NCBI GenBank assembly: GCA_017794825.1
Contig: CP051237.1
Span: 1,240,001-1,304,000 of the forward strand
Origin: Pararhizobium sp.
Lineage (GTDB): Bacteria > Pseudomonadota > Alphaproteobacteria > Rhizobiales > Rhizobiaceae
Direction of reading: 5' to 3'
DNA: 64,000 nt
Shown here: positions 27,803 through 36,104 of the stretch, piece after piece
Layout of the letters: each line of letters begins with the position of its first letter
Numbering within the stretch: the first letter of the stretch is position 1
Position numbers and translations under genes: made by a program
Notes under the pieces: generated by a model
Database searches by the model: none
What the model was told of the DNA's origin: nothing
Seen by the model: only the letters and a program-made list of their open reading frames with translations

Positions 27803-27967
27803 TTATTCGCACCAGAATTTGTCGTTCACACCCTTGGTGACTCCGATGTCCTTGAGGAGATGCAGCGAAAGATCGCTCATGTCTCCGTAGGCCTTTCGGG
27901 CCGCTTTCCTGTTGGATCTCGCGGCATTCGGGCGCCGCAGACCGAGAATATCCCTGATACTGTGCAT
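27803..27967 (-). CDS. DUF1127-like small protein
   Basis: Protein of 54 residues starting MHSIRDILGL, with an arginine-rich middle (RSNRKAARKAYGD) and LSLHLLKDIGVTKG, the core of the DUF1127 family (L-x-x-x-x-L-x-D-I-G-x-x-R/K). AAGGA lies about 9 bases before the ATG. Small DUF1127 proteins in alphaproteobacteria have been linked to RNA turnover and stress or nutrient regulation. It lies 94 bp upstream of the 18-residue ORF on the same strand and may share its transcript. Confidence 0.65.
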   Translation of the reverse strand: MHSIRDILGLRRPNAARSNRKAARKAYGDMSDLSLHLLKDIGVTKGVNDKFWCE

Positions 27968-28473
27968 ATCGCTTTTCCTTCATCCTGTGTCGTCGGTTCA
28001 GCGAAGGAGCAAGCAGGACCCAAGGCGCCAAAGCGCCGGTTCACACACTTTCCTTTCGGAATGAGCCGCATTTGGCTACACCCGCCGCCTGACCGACATT
28101 CCGGATCGGTGTCAGGCAGTGGCTGAAGACCGATTTGCCTGCTGTCCGGATAACTCCGCGATGTTCTTATCGGCCCGCTGTCCGCGAAATCAGGGACGGG
28201 GTCGGACAGCATTATCGCGGCCAGAGCCCAGATAGGCAGCGCGCCAGTTCAAAACAAGGAGCCGGCAACGATTTTTCCGATCGTGAATGATCTGTCCACA
28301 ATCGTTGAACAGGCAACGATTCCACTTACATAAGACGTGCGACACAATCCCGCCGACCCGGTTATTCTTGCCTCGGATACTTCCGGACACACCGGCAAGC
28401 GGATATGGTCGCGCTGCCGGATCAACTCAGTCAGGGCCGCGGCGATAGCGTCGGCCTGCTTCGGAAGGAGCAC
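27968..28473. other. Intergenic region between DUF1127 gene and cbpA
   Basis: 506 bp with no ORF I can support. It must hold the divergent promoters of the DUF1127 gene and cbpA, but no convincing -35/-10 pair was found. The one structured part is a set of 8-bp repeats at 28141-28210. Confidence 0.5.
28141..28210. repeat. Three copies of an 8-mer, two direct and one inverted
   Basis: GCTGTCCG occurs at 28141-28148 and 28177-28184, and its complement CGGACAGC at 28203-28210. The second and third copies can pair as an 8-bp stem with an 18-base loop. It could be an operator or RNA structure upstream of cbpA. Confidence 0.45.
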
Positions 28474-29415
28474 ATGGATTACAAGGATTACTACAAGGTT
28501 CTCGGCGTGGAGCGCGATGCGACGCAGGACGACATCAAGCGCGCTTACCGCAAGCTGGCCCGCAAGTACCATCCTGACGTCAACAAGGAGGCCGACGCCG
28601 AATCCAAGTTCAAGGACGCCGGCGAAGCCTACGAGGTTTTGAAGGACCCGGAAAAACGCGCCGCCTATGATCAACTCGGCGCCAACTGGCAGGCGGGTCA
28701 GGACTTCCGTCCGCCTCCGGGCTGGGACAGCGGATTTGAATTCTCCGGCGGCGGATACACCGAAGCCGACCAGGAGGCTTTCAGCGATTTCTTCGAGAGC
28801 CTCTTCGGCCAGGCCCGCTCGGGCCGGACGCGATATCAGGGAAGCCGCGAGTTCCATGCTCCGGGCCAGGATCATCACGCCCGAATAGAGATCGCGTTGA
28901 AGGACGCCTATGATGGCGCAACGCGGCAGATCGGTCTGCATGCGCCGCAGGTCGACCCGGCCGGACACGTCAGCGTCAAGGACCGGACGATCAAGGTCAC
29001 GATCCCCAAGGGCATACTTCCAGGTCAGCACATACGGTTGAGCGGACAAGGCACGCCTGGAATCGGCAAAGGCCGGGCCGGCGACCTGTATCTTGAAGTC
29101 GCGTTCAAGCCGGAGCGAGGATTCAGCATCGACGGACGCGATGTCTACATGGACCTGCCGATCACGCCCTGGGAGGCGGCGCTGGGCGGCAAGGTCAAGG
29201 CTCCGACGCCGTCAGGCTCCGTTGAACTGTCTATTCCCCGCAATGCGCGCTCGGGTCAGAAGCTTCGTCTTAAGGGGCGTGGATTGCCGGCAAAACCCGC
29301 CGGTGATCTTTATGCTGTCCTGCAGATTGTCACGCCGCCGGCCGACACGCCGGAAGCGCGCGAAATCTACGAGAAAATGGCGCGTGAACTCGACTTCAAT
29401 CCGCGTTCGAAATAG
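28474..29415 (+). CDS. cbpA: CbpA-like DnaJ-family co-chaperone
   Basis: Protein of 313 residues: J-domain (1-68) with HPD at 33-35, a G/F-rich linker, and two C-terminal beta-sandwich substrate domains (from about 130). The zinc-finger domain of DnaJ is absent, as in CbpA. The ATG at 28474 has GGAAGGAG upstream; a start at 28405 would add 23 non-family residues. It works with DnaK and in E. coli also binds DNA. Confidence 0.9.
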   Translation: MDYKDYYKVLGVERDATQDDIKRAYRKLARKYHPDVNKEADAESKFKDAGEAYEVLKDPEKRAAYDQLGANWQAGQDFRPPPGWDSGFEFSGGGYTEADQEAFSDFFESLFGQARSGRTRYQGSREFHAPGQDHHARIEIALKDAYDGATRQIGLHAPQVDPAGHVSVKDRTIKVTIPKGILPGQHIRLSGQGTPGIGKGRAGDLYLEVAFKPERGFSIDGRDVYMDLPITPWEAALGGKVKAPTPSGSVELSIPRNARSGQKLRLKGRGLPAKPAGDLYAVLQIVTPPADTPEAREIYEKMARELDFNPRSK

Positions 29416-29430
29416 GGAGGTGAACCGATC

Positions 29431-29736
29431 ATGACCAGGAAAACAGCGGAAGCCGTCCCGTCGGAACTGATCGAAGCGCTGACCCTGGCGGAACTGTGCA
29501 GGTCCTGCGGCGTTCGGGCGGACTGGATCATTGAACTCGTAGAGGAAGGCATTCTGGAGCCGACCGGTCGCGAGCCGTCCGCGTGGCGATTTACGGCGAC
29601 CAGCATTCGCAGGACACGCACAGCGTGGCGACTGCAGCACGACCTCGGGGTAAACCGGGCAGGCATCGCCGTCGCTCTCAATCTCATGGAAGAACGCGAG
29701 CAGCTCTATATCAGGCTCCAGCGCGGAGAGCGCTGA
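29431..29736 (+). CDS. cbpM: CbpM-like chaperone modulator
   Basis: Protein of 101 residues with a MerR-like helical fold (LTLAELCRSCGVRADWIIELVEEGILEP...). It starts 15 bp after cbpA, the position of cbpM, whose product inhibits CbpA by binding its J-domain. An AGGGAGGTG ribosome site precedes the ATG. Confidence 0.8.
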   Translation: MTRKTAEAVPSELIEALTLAELCRSCGVRADWIIELVEEGILEPTGREPSAWRFTATSIRRTRTAWRLQHDLGVNRAGIAVALNLMEEREQLYIRLQRGER

Positions 29737-29777
29737 ATTTGCATTGATGAGTACTCGCTTTTGGGGGCTGTCCCACG

Positions 29778-30137
29778 TCAGGCTGCGGTCTCGATGTCGA
29801 ATTCGACATGAATGCGATCATAGGGAAAGATGACCCCGTCGGCCGTCTTTTCTATCACTCCGTTCCTGGTAAGCATCTCAAGATCACCATGAACATTCTT
29901 GACGTCCCGGCCGACCCGCCTGGCAACCTCCCGGACGCTCATTGCGCCTTGTCCGGTCATGGCGCGAATTATTTCAATCCGCATTGGAGAGAGCGTCTTG
30001 TGAAGCATCGCCCAGGAGGAAAAAGTGTAGGTGCTTTCAGGTTCGACGCGACTTCCCAGCGCCGACTGACTGGCTTTGTGTTCGACTTCGGCGATCATAT
30101 CTTGGTAGCTTTGAACTCTCACTCTAAGCGTTGTCAT
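29778..30137 (-). CDS. TumA-like antitoxin, HTH protein
   Basis: Protein of 119 residues with a winged helix-turn-helix in the second half (MSVREVARRVGRDVKNVHGDLEMLTRNGVIEK). The ATG at 30137 overlaps the toxin gene by 14 bp and has AAGGATGG upstream. The toxin-first order, sizes and HTH agree with TumE/TumA pairs. It should bind the toxin and repress the shared promoter. Confidence 0.75.
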   Translation of the reverse strand: MTTLRVRVQSYQDMIAEVEHKASQSALGSRVEPESTYTFSSWAMLHKTLSPMRIEIIRAMTGQGAMSVREVARRVGRDVKNVHGDLEMLTRNGVIEKTADGVIFPYDRIHVEFDIETAA

Positions 30138-30414
30138 TGATCCATCCTTTAATGTCTGCATCGAAGTCCAGCAGAAGCTTTCGGATATTCTCGAATGCAT
30201 AAGGGATCTCGCGGTCGCCGATATGCTTGTGATCGCCTTTGCCCGCTTCGTTGTCATAGCGCATAACGCAGTGACCATTCACCACGAAAGCCAGCCGGTA
30301 TTTGAAGTCATAGTCACTCCCACGCAACGGCGCCGGCACCCGCCAGATCACAAGGTCGGCGAAACTCCCGTCTGCCACTTGCCGTCTGTCCCTTAGAATC
30401 TGCACCGCTCTCAC
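30124..30414 (-). CDS. TumE-like toxin (DUF6516)
   Basis: Protein of 96 residues from the GTG at 30414: ILRDRRQVADGSFADLVIWRVP, then KYRLAFVVNGHCVMRYDNEAGKGDHKH, the conserved block of the TumE family, whose aspartate, glutamate and histidines may form a nuclease site. The frame also opens at a TTG at 30459, giving 111 residues, but the family motif fits the shorter form. Toxin identity is by motif memory only. Confidence 0.75.
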   Translation of the reverse strand: MRAVQILRDRRQVADGSFADLVIWRVPAPLRGSDYDFKYRLAFVVNGHCVMRYDNEAGKGDHKHIGDREIPYAFENIRKLLLDFDADIKGWINDNA

Positions 30415-30451
30415 GTTGGCAACAATACCAACAGTCGCCCTTGTTGGCAAC
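30415..30451 (-). promoter_or_regulatory. Two palindromic direct repeats before the toxin gene
   Basis: GTTGGCAAC occurs at 30415-30423 and 30443-30451, 28 bp apart. Each is an inverted repeat GTTG-G-CAAC. Position and symmetry suggest operators for the antitoxin, with the inner copy touching the GTG start. Confidence 0.55.
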
Positions 30452-30531
30452 CCAACCAACGCAGCTGCAGCGTTATTGATTGCCGGCGACTGTACGAGCG
30501 AATTCTGCGTGCAGTCATCCTTACCGAAACT

Positions 30532-31494
30532 CTATGAAACCAGGCCGCTCTTCTCGTAGGTCGGGTTGAGGCGGCTTTCGAGATAATCGTCGCCCCGAAT
30601 CGGCGGATATTTCGCAGGCCTGTCGGGCGCAGCGCAACCCGGAAGACATTCCACGATCGCTTCCGGATTGGGATCCAGGAAAAACGCGATCGAATAGCGC
30701 TCGCGTCCGGGAGGGCTCACCACGCGATGCGGCGTGGATACGTAGACGTCGTTCGTCCAGCGCATCAGACAATCTCCGATATTGCAGACGAAGGTATCCG
30801 GAATATAGGGCGCGGCCAGCCAACGTCCGTCCCTCGAGTGCACTTCCAGGCCGCCGACCTCGTCGGTCGCCAGAAGCGTCACGCAGCCATAGTCCGTGTG
30901 CTCTCCTGCGCCGAGTTGACCTTCATCAAGAGCGGCCGGCCGGGGCGGGTAGTGGAGAAGCCGCAGGGTCGCCAGCGGCCGGCTCAGCTTGTCTTCGAAA
31001 AAATCCGTCTCGATGCCCAGTTCCGTCGCGAAAGCGCTGTGCAGCGTCTTTCCGAGCGACCACACAGCATTGTAGTAGTCGAGCATCGTATCCCTGAATC
31101 CGCTGACGTCCGGCCACAGATTGAGCGCTCGAAACCGCGCGCCTGAGACGATCTCAGGATCGTCGGCGGGCAGCTCGAGGCCGATATTGAAGGCTTCCTT
31201 CAGATCAGGCGCTTTTGTCGGATCAAGGGATTCTCCCTTCATCGGTATGAAACCGCGATTGCCGCTGGCCGCCGAATAAAGCGACTTTCGTTTCAATTCG
31301 TCCGGACTGTCGAAGAATTCCTTCGCCTTGGCGAAAACCTGTTCACGCAAGGACGCCGGAACGCCATGACCAGCCAAGTAGAAAAAGCCGATTCCGCGAC
31401 AGGCCTCGCCGATCTGCTCGGCCACCTGCTTCCGTCCGGTTTCGCCGCCTTCGAAAAGCGGCTTCATGTCGATTACGGGTATCGTGTCGGTCAT
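30532..31494 (-). CDS. 2-oxoglutarate/Fe(II) oxygenase, isopenicillin N synthase family
   Basis: Protein of 320 residues. The iron ligands H199 and D201 (GEHTDYG) and H256 (TPHRV) and the 2-oxoglutarate arginine R266 (RYSIAFF) are present. Its start overlaps the adenosine deaminase stop by 4 bp (ATGA), so the two are co-translated. A purine or nucleoside substrate is suggested only by this pairing. Confidence 0.88.
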   Translation of the reverse strand: MTDTIPVIDMKPLFEGGETGRKQVAEQIGEACRGIGFFYLAGHGVPASLREQVFAKAKEFFDSPDELKRKSLYSAASGNRGFIPMKGESLDPTKAPDLKEAFNIGLELPADDPEIVSGARFRALNLWPDVSGFRDTMLDYYNAVWSLGKTLHSAFATELGIETDFFEDKLSRPLATLRLLHYPPRPAALDEGQLGAGEHTDYGCVTLLATDEVGGLEVHSRDGRWLAAPYIPDTFVCNIGDCLMRWTNDVYVSTPHRVVSPPGRERYSIAFFLDPNPEAIVECLPGCAAPDRPAKYPPIRGDDYLESRLNPTYEKSGLVS

Positions 31495-32516
31495 AGTCCT
31501 GCCCCAGCATATGCTTCGTCGATTTCTTTAGACCAGTCGGTCTTCCATTGCCGCTTCGTTGTGTCGTCTAGCCAGGAGGCGTCGAGGCTTGTCAGAATGG
31601 CGGCCTTCAGGTCTTGCAAGGAAAAGCCGAGATGGTCGTGTGCAATCTCGAACTCACGCCTGAGATCGGTCGCGAACATGGGAGGGTCGTCGGAATTGAT
31701 GGTCACTGAAAGTCCTGCTTCGCGCATCCGGCGGATCGGATGATCGGCGGCGTCAAGGTCGCGCCAGGCGGTGGTGTATTGCGTGGTCGACGGACAGCAG
31801 GTGAATACGATGCCCTCTCCGCGACAGCGCTCGATCAACGCCTGATCATTGACAATGTTGTAGCCGTGGTCGATGCGCTCGACCTTCAATGTGTCAAGCG
31901 AGCCTGCGATGAACGCCGCCGGACCGGATTCGCCGGCATGCGCGGTCAGACGCAATCCGTTTTCGGCGGCGCGCGAAAACAGATCAGCGAATGGCTCCGG
32001 TGGGAAAGGCGCTTCGTTGTAATCGAGGCCCAGCCCGATCAGTTCGTCACACCGATTTTCGAGGATTTCGTCGAGATAGTCTTCACCGGCTTTCGGCCCG
32101 AGCTCCCGGTTCACGCCCGGGATGAAGCGGGAGACGATCCCGAGATCGGTTTCGGCGTCCGCCATGCCTGCGCGAATGCCTTCGAACTGCAGCTTGAAAG
32201 GAACGCTCCTGTGGGCGTGCGGGCTGATGAAAAACTCCATGTAGCGCGCGCCGTTCTCTGCGGCCGACTGCAACATTTCGTAGGTTATGCGATGAAAATC
32301 GTCCACCGTGACGATGCTATCCGAGATCGCGCCATAGACAGCCAGAAACTCGGCGAGATCGGCGTAGGAGTACAGATCCTCTACCCGTTCGCATTCGGGC
32401 AGCGCGACATCGTTCTTCGCAGCGAGCTCCATAGCCGTGGCAGGAAGGATCGCGCCTTCCAGGTGGATATGGATCTCGGCCTTCGGCAACGAGCGGATAA
32501 GCGAATGCATGTCCAT
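31491..32516 (-). CDS. add: Adenosine deaminase family protein
   Basis: Protein of 341 residues in the metal-dependent deaminase family. Zinc and catalytic residues are H16 and H18 (EIHIHLEG), the HAGE motif, ERIDHGYN, and SDDPPMF. It hydrolyses adenosine to inosine, or adenine to hypoxanthine in related members; sequence alone does not decide between them. Two palindromes lie directly upstream. Confidence 0.87.
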   Translation of the reverse strand: MDMHSLIRSLPKAEIHIHLEGAILPATAMELAAKNDVALPECERVEDLYSYADLAEFLAVYGAISDSIVTVDDFHRITYEMLQSAAENGARYMEFFISPHAHRSVPFKLQFEGIRAGMADAETDLGIVSRFIPGVNRELGPKAGEDYLDEILENRCDELIGLGLDYNEAPFPPEPFADLFSRAAENGLRLTAHAGESGPAAFIAGSLDTLKVERIDHGYNIVNDQALIERCRGEGIVFTCCPSTTQYTTAWRDLDAADHPIRRMREAGLSVTINSDDPPMFATDLRREFEIAHDHLGFSLQDLKAAILTSLDASWLDDTTKRQWKTDWSKEIDEAYAGAGL

Positions 32517-32517
32517 T

Positions 32518-32550
32518 GTTGCAACGCCCCTTTCCTGTTGCGACGCAACA
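32518..32550 (-). promoter_or_regulatory. Palindromic operator candidates upstream of add
   Basis: A perfect 15-bp palindrome TGTTGCG-A-CGCAACA (32536-32550) lies 20 bp before the start, and GTTGCAAC (32518-32525) touches the start codon. Both share the GTTGC half-site. Binding would block ribosome access or transcription. Confidence 0.55.
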
Positions 32551-32606
32551 ATCGTGTCGTGTGGAACGGTCGTTTGTCAACGGCATTGATTGCCGCAGTC
32601 GGGCCT

Positions 32607-33518
32607 TCACCTGCGATAGAGATAATCAACGGGCAGACCGAGCCGCAGGCAGGACTGCGCCGGAGGCGCTTCGGCAAGGACAACGCGGTCGGCCAGTCCG
32701 CCCGCCTGCCTGACAATCCTGTCCTGCCAAGGCTTGAGGCCAAATGATTGGCCGAGCCCCAGAATATCCCTGATCTGCGCCGGTACAATTTCCACGGCCG
32801 CGCCCACGAGCAGCTTCTGCACAGGCTTCAACGTCGGTGAAAGAGCAGGCGCATCCTTGATGATGTCGAGAAACTCGAAGACAATCGGAGACGCGTTCAT
32901 GCGCGGCGCCAGTCGGGCGAGAAGCGCGTCGAACTCGGCTTTTGAAGACGGAGCGCCTATTGCGCCGTAGAGCCGGGCCGCCGCCAGACCTTCGGCGTAA
33001 CACCGGTCAATGCTGCTCGCGTCAAGATGCTTCACGTAACGGCTGTAGCTTTCGGAGAAACCGTATATCGCCGTCGCCTGGACCCAGTTCAGAAGTTCGA
33101 CGTCATTGGCCGAATAGGCCTCGCCTTCCGCCGTCACGCCGGAGACCCTGGCATGCATGCGCGTTACGTGATCGATCATGTCGCGCGCTTTATCTTGTGC
33201 GCCGTAGACCGTAACCATCGCGGCAAGCCCAGTGCGCTGCAAACGCTCGACCGGCTTGCTTTTGAAACTGGAGTGTTCCCAGACGCCACTTCGCACGCCA
33301 GGCAGGGCGAATTCCATCATCACCGCCGCAACGCCACCGATGAAAAGCGACACGGGGTTCTTGAAAACGATCCAAGAAACGGAAGACGCGGGCGCAAGGG
33401 CTGGCGCGCCTTCAGGTTTCGAGAAGTCGAAAGCGCGTAAATCTCTGCCTTGAAACAAAGCGGCGATCCTGCGGTCGAGGTATCGCGGAAGATTATATGG
33501 ACCGGACAGACGCATCAT
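32607..33518 (-). CDS. DUF2236 (MpaB-like) oxygenase family protein
   Basis: Protein of 303 residues with the DUF2236 features: WEHSSFKSKPVERLQRT, then MIDHVTRMHARVSG, and ELLNWVQATAIYGFSESYSRY with the conserved histidines and a tryptophan-rich helix. Family members include heme-type oxygenases such as latex-clearing protein and MpaB. The role here is not evident. It follows an entericidin gene by 30 bp. Confidence 0.75.
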   Translation of the reverse strand: MMRLSGPYNLPRYLDRRIAALFQGRDLRAFDFSKPEGAPALAPASSVSWIVFKNPVSLFIGGVAAVMMEFALPGVRSGVWEHSSFKSKPVERLQRTGLAAMVTVYGAQDKARDMIDHVTRMHARVSGVTAEGEAYSANDVELLNWVQATAIYGFSESYSRYVKHLDASSIDRCYAEGLAAARLYGAIGAPSSKAEFDALLARLAPRMNASPIVFEFLDIIKDAPALSPTLKPVQKLLVGAAVEIVPAQIRDILGLGQSFGLKPWQDRIVRQAGGLADRVVLAEAPPAQSCLRLGLPVDYLYRR

Positions 33519-33548
33519 TGCCTGCTCGGAGTTTGAGGCGACAGTGAC

Positions 33549-33698
33549 TTATTCAACCGCTGCCGCGACGCTGTTCCCGGCCGATTTCGTCGCATTGACC
33601 GTGTTGGCGGTATCCTGGCCGACGCCGCGAATGGTGTTCGCGCACGCCGAAAGACCAACAATTGAAAGAAGAATGATGAAAACACTGATCCGCTTCAC
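33549..33698 (-). CDS. Entericidin A/B family lipoprotein (first copy)
   Basis: GTG start with GGAGG upstream; 49 residues. Signal helix ISVFIILLSIVGLSAC ends in a lipobox, followed by ANTIRGVGQDTANTV, the entericidin core. Usually a stress-induced outer membrane lipoprotein. One of two tandem paralogues. Confidence 0.8.
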   Translation of the reverse strand: MKRISVFIILLSIVGLSACANTIRGVGQDTANTVNATKSAGNSVAAAVE

Positions 33699-33816
33699 GG
33701 GGAGCCTCCAAGTTCAATCTGGATGACGATTAAACGCGAAGACCGGAAGAAGGTTCCCCGTTCGGTCCTGTCGGACAGAGCCGGTTTATCAAACTGGCGA
33801 ATGCCGAATTAACGGT

Positions 33817-33966
33817 CTACTGGATCGCCTGAACCACTTCTTCACCAGCCTGCTTGGTGGCGTCCACTGCGTTGGCCGCATCTCGACCGGCGCCCTTGAT
33901 CGTATTGGCGCAAGCGGCCAGTCCGAGGGCGAGAATGAGTACGGAAAGAAATCCAGGGCGCTTCAT
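33817..33966 (-). CDS. Entericidin A/B family lipoprotein (second copy)
   Basis: Also 49 residues, with lipobox LAAC and the core ANTIKGAGRDAANAVDATKQAG. It is 118 bp upstream of the other copy on the same strand and shares its layout residue for residue, so it arose by tandem duplication. The two differ in the signal helix and C-terminus (GEEVVQAIQ here). Confidence 0.8.
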   Translation of the reverse strand: MKRPGFLSVLILALGLAACANTIKGAGRDAANAVDATKQAGEEVVQAIQ

Positions 33967-34102
33967 CACGGCTTCCCGATGCGTGGAATGAGATCACGTA
34001 CAGCCGATAAAACGCCGCATGCCGCATGTCTTATTCGCTGTAGTTCATCCGTTGCAAAGCGGCCCCAACGTTCGGCGCCGCCCGATCTGAAAAACCGCTG
34101 GA

Positions 34103-34411
34103 TCAGGCTTTCTGCAGGGATTCGACGATGCCGGTGTCGCTGATCACGCAAACAGCCTTCTCGCCTGCCATGGTGAGATCCACGCGGTAACGATTTGCGC
34201 CTTCCTGGCTGGAACTGACCGGCAGGATCGTGTCGCGGTTGGCTCCGAAACGGGTCGAGGCTTCCGAGGCGCAGAGGAGTTGCAGGTCCGCCGGCGCCGT
34301 CGTTCCCGCGCTGCGCACCGTCGGCTCGGGCTTGCTGGCTGTGCATGCGCCCAATCCAAGGGCCATCAGCCCCACGGCGACTGCCGCGTACCCCGACTTC
34401 AATTGAACCAT
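34103..34411 (-). CDS. Small putative lipoprotein
   Basis: Protein of 102 residues from the ATG at 34411, which has AGGGGA upstream. Signal helix ends in a lipobox LGAC. The mature part ADLQLLCASEASTRFGANRDTILPV and YRVDLTMAGEKAVCVISDTG has two cysteines that could form a disulfide. It resembles small exported proteins of rhizobia; function unknown. Confidence 0.65.
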   Translation of the reverse strand: MVQLKSGYAAVAVGLMALGLGACTASKPEPTVRSAGTTAPADLQLLCASEASTRFGANRDTILPVSSSQEGANRYRVDLTMAGEKAVCVISDTGIVESLQKA

Positions 34412-34443
34412 TTGGAAATCCCCTTTGACTCTTATTCGATAGC

Positions 34444-35124
34444 TCACACGCCCTTGTACAACGCGGCGCCCTGCATGAGAACGATAACGCGCGCGCCGAC
34501 CTCGACGCGACTGTAAAGATCGATCACGTCGTCATTGACCATTCGTATACACCCCGATGAGATGTTCAGGCCGATCGTCCACGGCTGATGTGTTCCGTGG
34601 ATACGGTAGATGGAGTCCTGCCCGCCGACATAGAGATACATTGCGCGGGCGCCGAGCGGATTTTCCGGTCCGCCGGGCATTCCGCCGGCGTATTTGGCGG
34701 CGTTCGGATCTCTTGCGACCATTTCGGGCGGCGGCGTCCAGGTTGGCCATTCCGCCTTGCGTCCCACCTCGACAATGCCGGCCCAGCCGAAGCCGTCGCG
34801 TCCAACGCCAATTCCATAGCGGATCGCCTGAAAGTTGGGCAGCACGTAGTACAGAAAATGCTTGTCGCCGTCTATGATGATGGTCCCGGGTTTCTCGGCG
34901 GTCCGGAACGTTACGACCTGACGCTGAAAATCACCCGGCGTCTGGCCGTGTTTACGATAATATTTCATGGCTCGGTTCTGGTCGTAATTATACCATTTCC
35001 GAGTATCGGGATCGTATATCTGCGTCTTGAACGTCTGGGCGTATGCGATCGCTGTCCCGGCAAGGATCGGCGCAAGAATCAGCAAAGGCGCGTACCTGCG
35101 AAAACGCGTCAGTAGATTGACCAT
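34444..35124 (-). CDS. L,D-transpeptidase, YkuD domain
   Basis: Protein of 226 residues with an N-terminal signal or anchor (YAPLLILAPILAGTAIAYA) and the YkuD active site HGTHQPWTIGLNISSGCIRM, catalytic C192. It cross-links peptidoglycan (3-3 links) or attaches proteins to it. The ATG at 35124 has AGGAAAAG upstream and is preferred to a GTG at 35154. Confidence 0.88.
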   Translation of the reverse strand: MVNLLTRFRRYAPLLILAPILAGTAIAYAQTFKTQIYDPDTRKWYNYDQNRAMKYYRKHGQTPGDFQRQVVTFRTAEKPGTIIIDGDKHFLYYVLPNFQAIRYGIGVGRDGFGWAGIVEVGRKAEWPTWTPPPEMVARDPNAAKYAGGMPGGPENPLGARAMYLYVGGQDSIYRIHGTHQPWTIGLNISSGCIRMVNDDVIDLYSRVEVGARVIVLMQGAALYKGV

Positions 35125-35141
35125 CAAACTTTTCCTGCTAC

Positions 35142-36104
35142 TCACTTTGTCCACTCCCCGATGCGATCGGAATTGGCTTCAATCCAGCTCCGCGCAACCT
35201 CTTCAGGAGAAATCCTCTCGACTTCGACTGCATAGCTCATGTCGACGATATCGTCCGCGTTGAAAGAGATGCTGTCCAGAAAACCGGCGATCTCCGGCAT
35301 TTTCTTGACACTGGCGGAGTAACCGACATGAAAATGCGAATGGTCCCAGGCAGTGGCGGCCATTGAATTTTCGATCCAGTTCGCGTCCTCGTTGCTGTCG
35401 GCCAGTTTCCATTTCGCCGCATCGTACGCAGGCTCTTCCAGTTTCACGACATCATGCAGCTTGAAAACATGATGTGGCGCATAGCAATAAAAAACAATGG
35501 GCCGCCCCAGCGACGCCGCGACGTCGACGGCGGCCATGGCGACGTCCTCAGGCATTTCCAGAAGAGTCATCGTCTGGTCATAGCCATAGCTGTGAGCGCG
35601 TACTTTTTCGATCGCGGTGGAGGACCAAGAGGGAGCGCCAATCCAGATTTCACCCTTGCCGTCGCCATCGCTGTCGAACTGCGCGGCGATTTCGGGTTTG
35701 GAGAGATCGGCGACACTTCCGACGCCAGTTTGATCCAGAGTTTCGCGGCTGGCGCAGATGTTCTGGGCGGCGTCAACGCCTTTCGGGCTCAGATGAACGG
35801 TCGCATCGGCGGCTTCGAGGCGAGCCATCGCGGTCTCCAGATTGGGAAGCCAGACTTCCGGGTGAATCTGGATCGTGTCCTCACCGACCTGATTGAGGAT
35901 CGTCAAGGTTCCACGCTGAACCAGTTCCGGCTTTGCGCCGAACTTGTCTTCCAGCGTCATCGATATGATGTTCGCCGTCACTTCGGCGGATGGCCAGGCG
36001 GGAACGCCTATGACGATCTTCTCCTCGGCCGCATTCGAAACTGTCGCCATGAAGCCGGCGATACCGGCCGCAACGACAGATTTGCAAATCATTCTGGTCG
36101 CCAT
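35142..36104 (-). CDS. Glycine betaine/proline-type ABC binding protein, orphan
   Basis: Protein of 320 residues, OpuAC/ProX-like, with a signal peptide ending near VSNAAEE. Residues APSWSSTAIEK, FYCYAPHHVF and WDHSHFHVGYS supply the aromatic cage expected for a quaternary amine ligand. No permease or ATPase is adjacent. A GTG at 36119 is an alternative start; neither has a strong ribosome site. Confidence 0.82.
   Translation of the reverse strand: MATRMICKSVVAAGIAGFMATVSNAAEEKIVIGVPAWPSAEVTANIISMTLEDKFGAKPELVQRGTLTILNQVGEDTIQIHPEVWLPNLETAMARLEAADATVHLSPKGVDAAQNICASRETLDQTGVGSVADLSKPEIAAQFDSDGDGKGEIWIGAPSWSSTAIEKVRAHSYGYDQTMTLLEMPEDVAMAAVDVAASLGRPIVFYCYAPHHVFKLHDVVKLEEPAYDAAKWKLADSNEDANWIENSMAATAWDHSHFHVGYSASVKKMPEIAGFLDSISFNADDIVDMSYAVEVERISPEEVARSWIEANSDRIGEWTK

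Noticed and set aside
27598-27840. 80-residue plus-strand ORF after nqrF
   Set aside because: GGAG touches its start with no spacing, composition is not protein-like, and it lies opposite the better supported 18-codon ORF and its leader.
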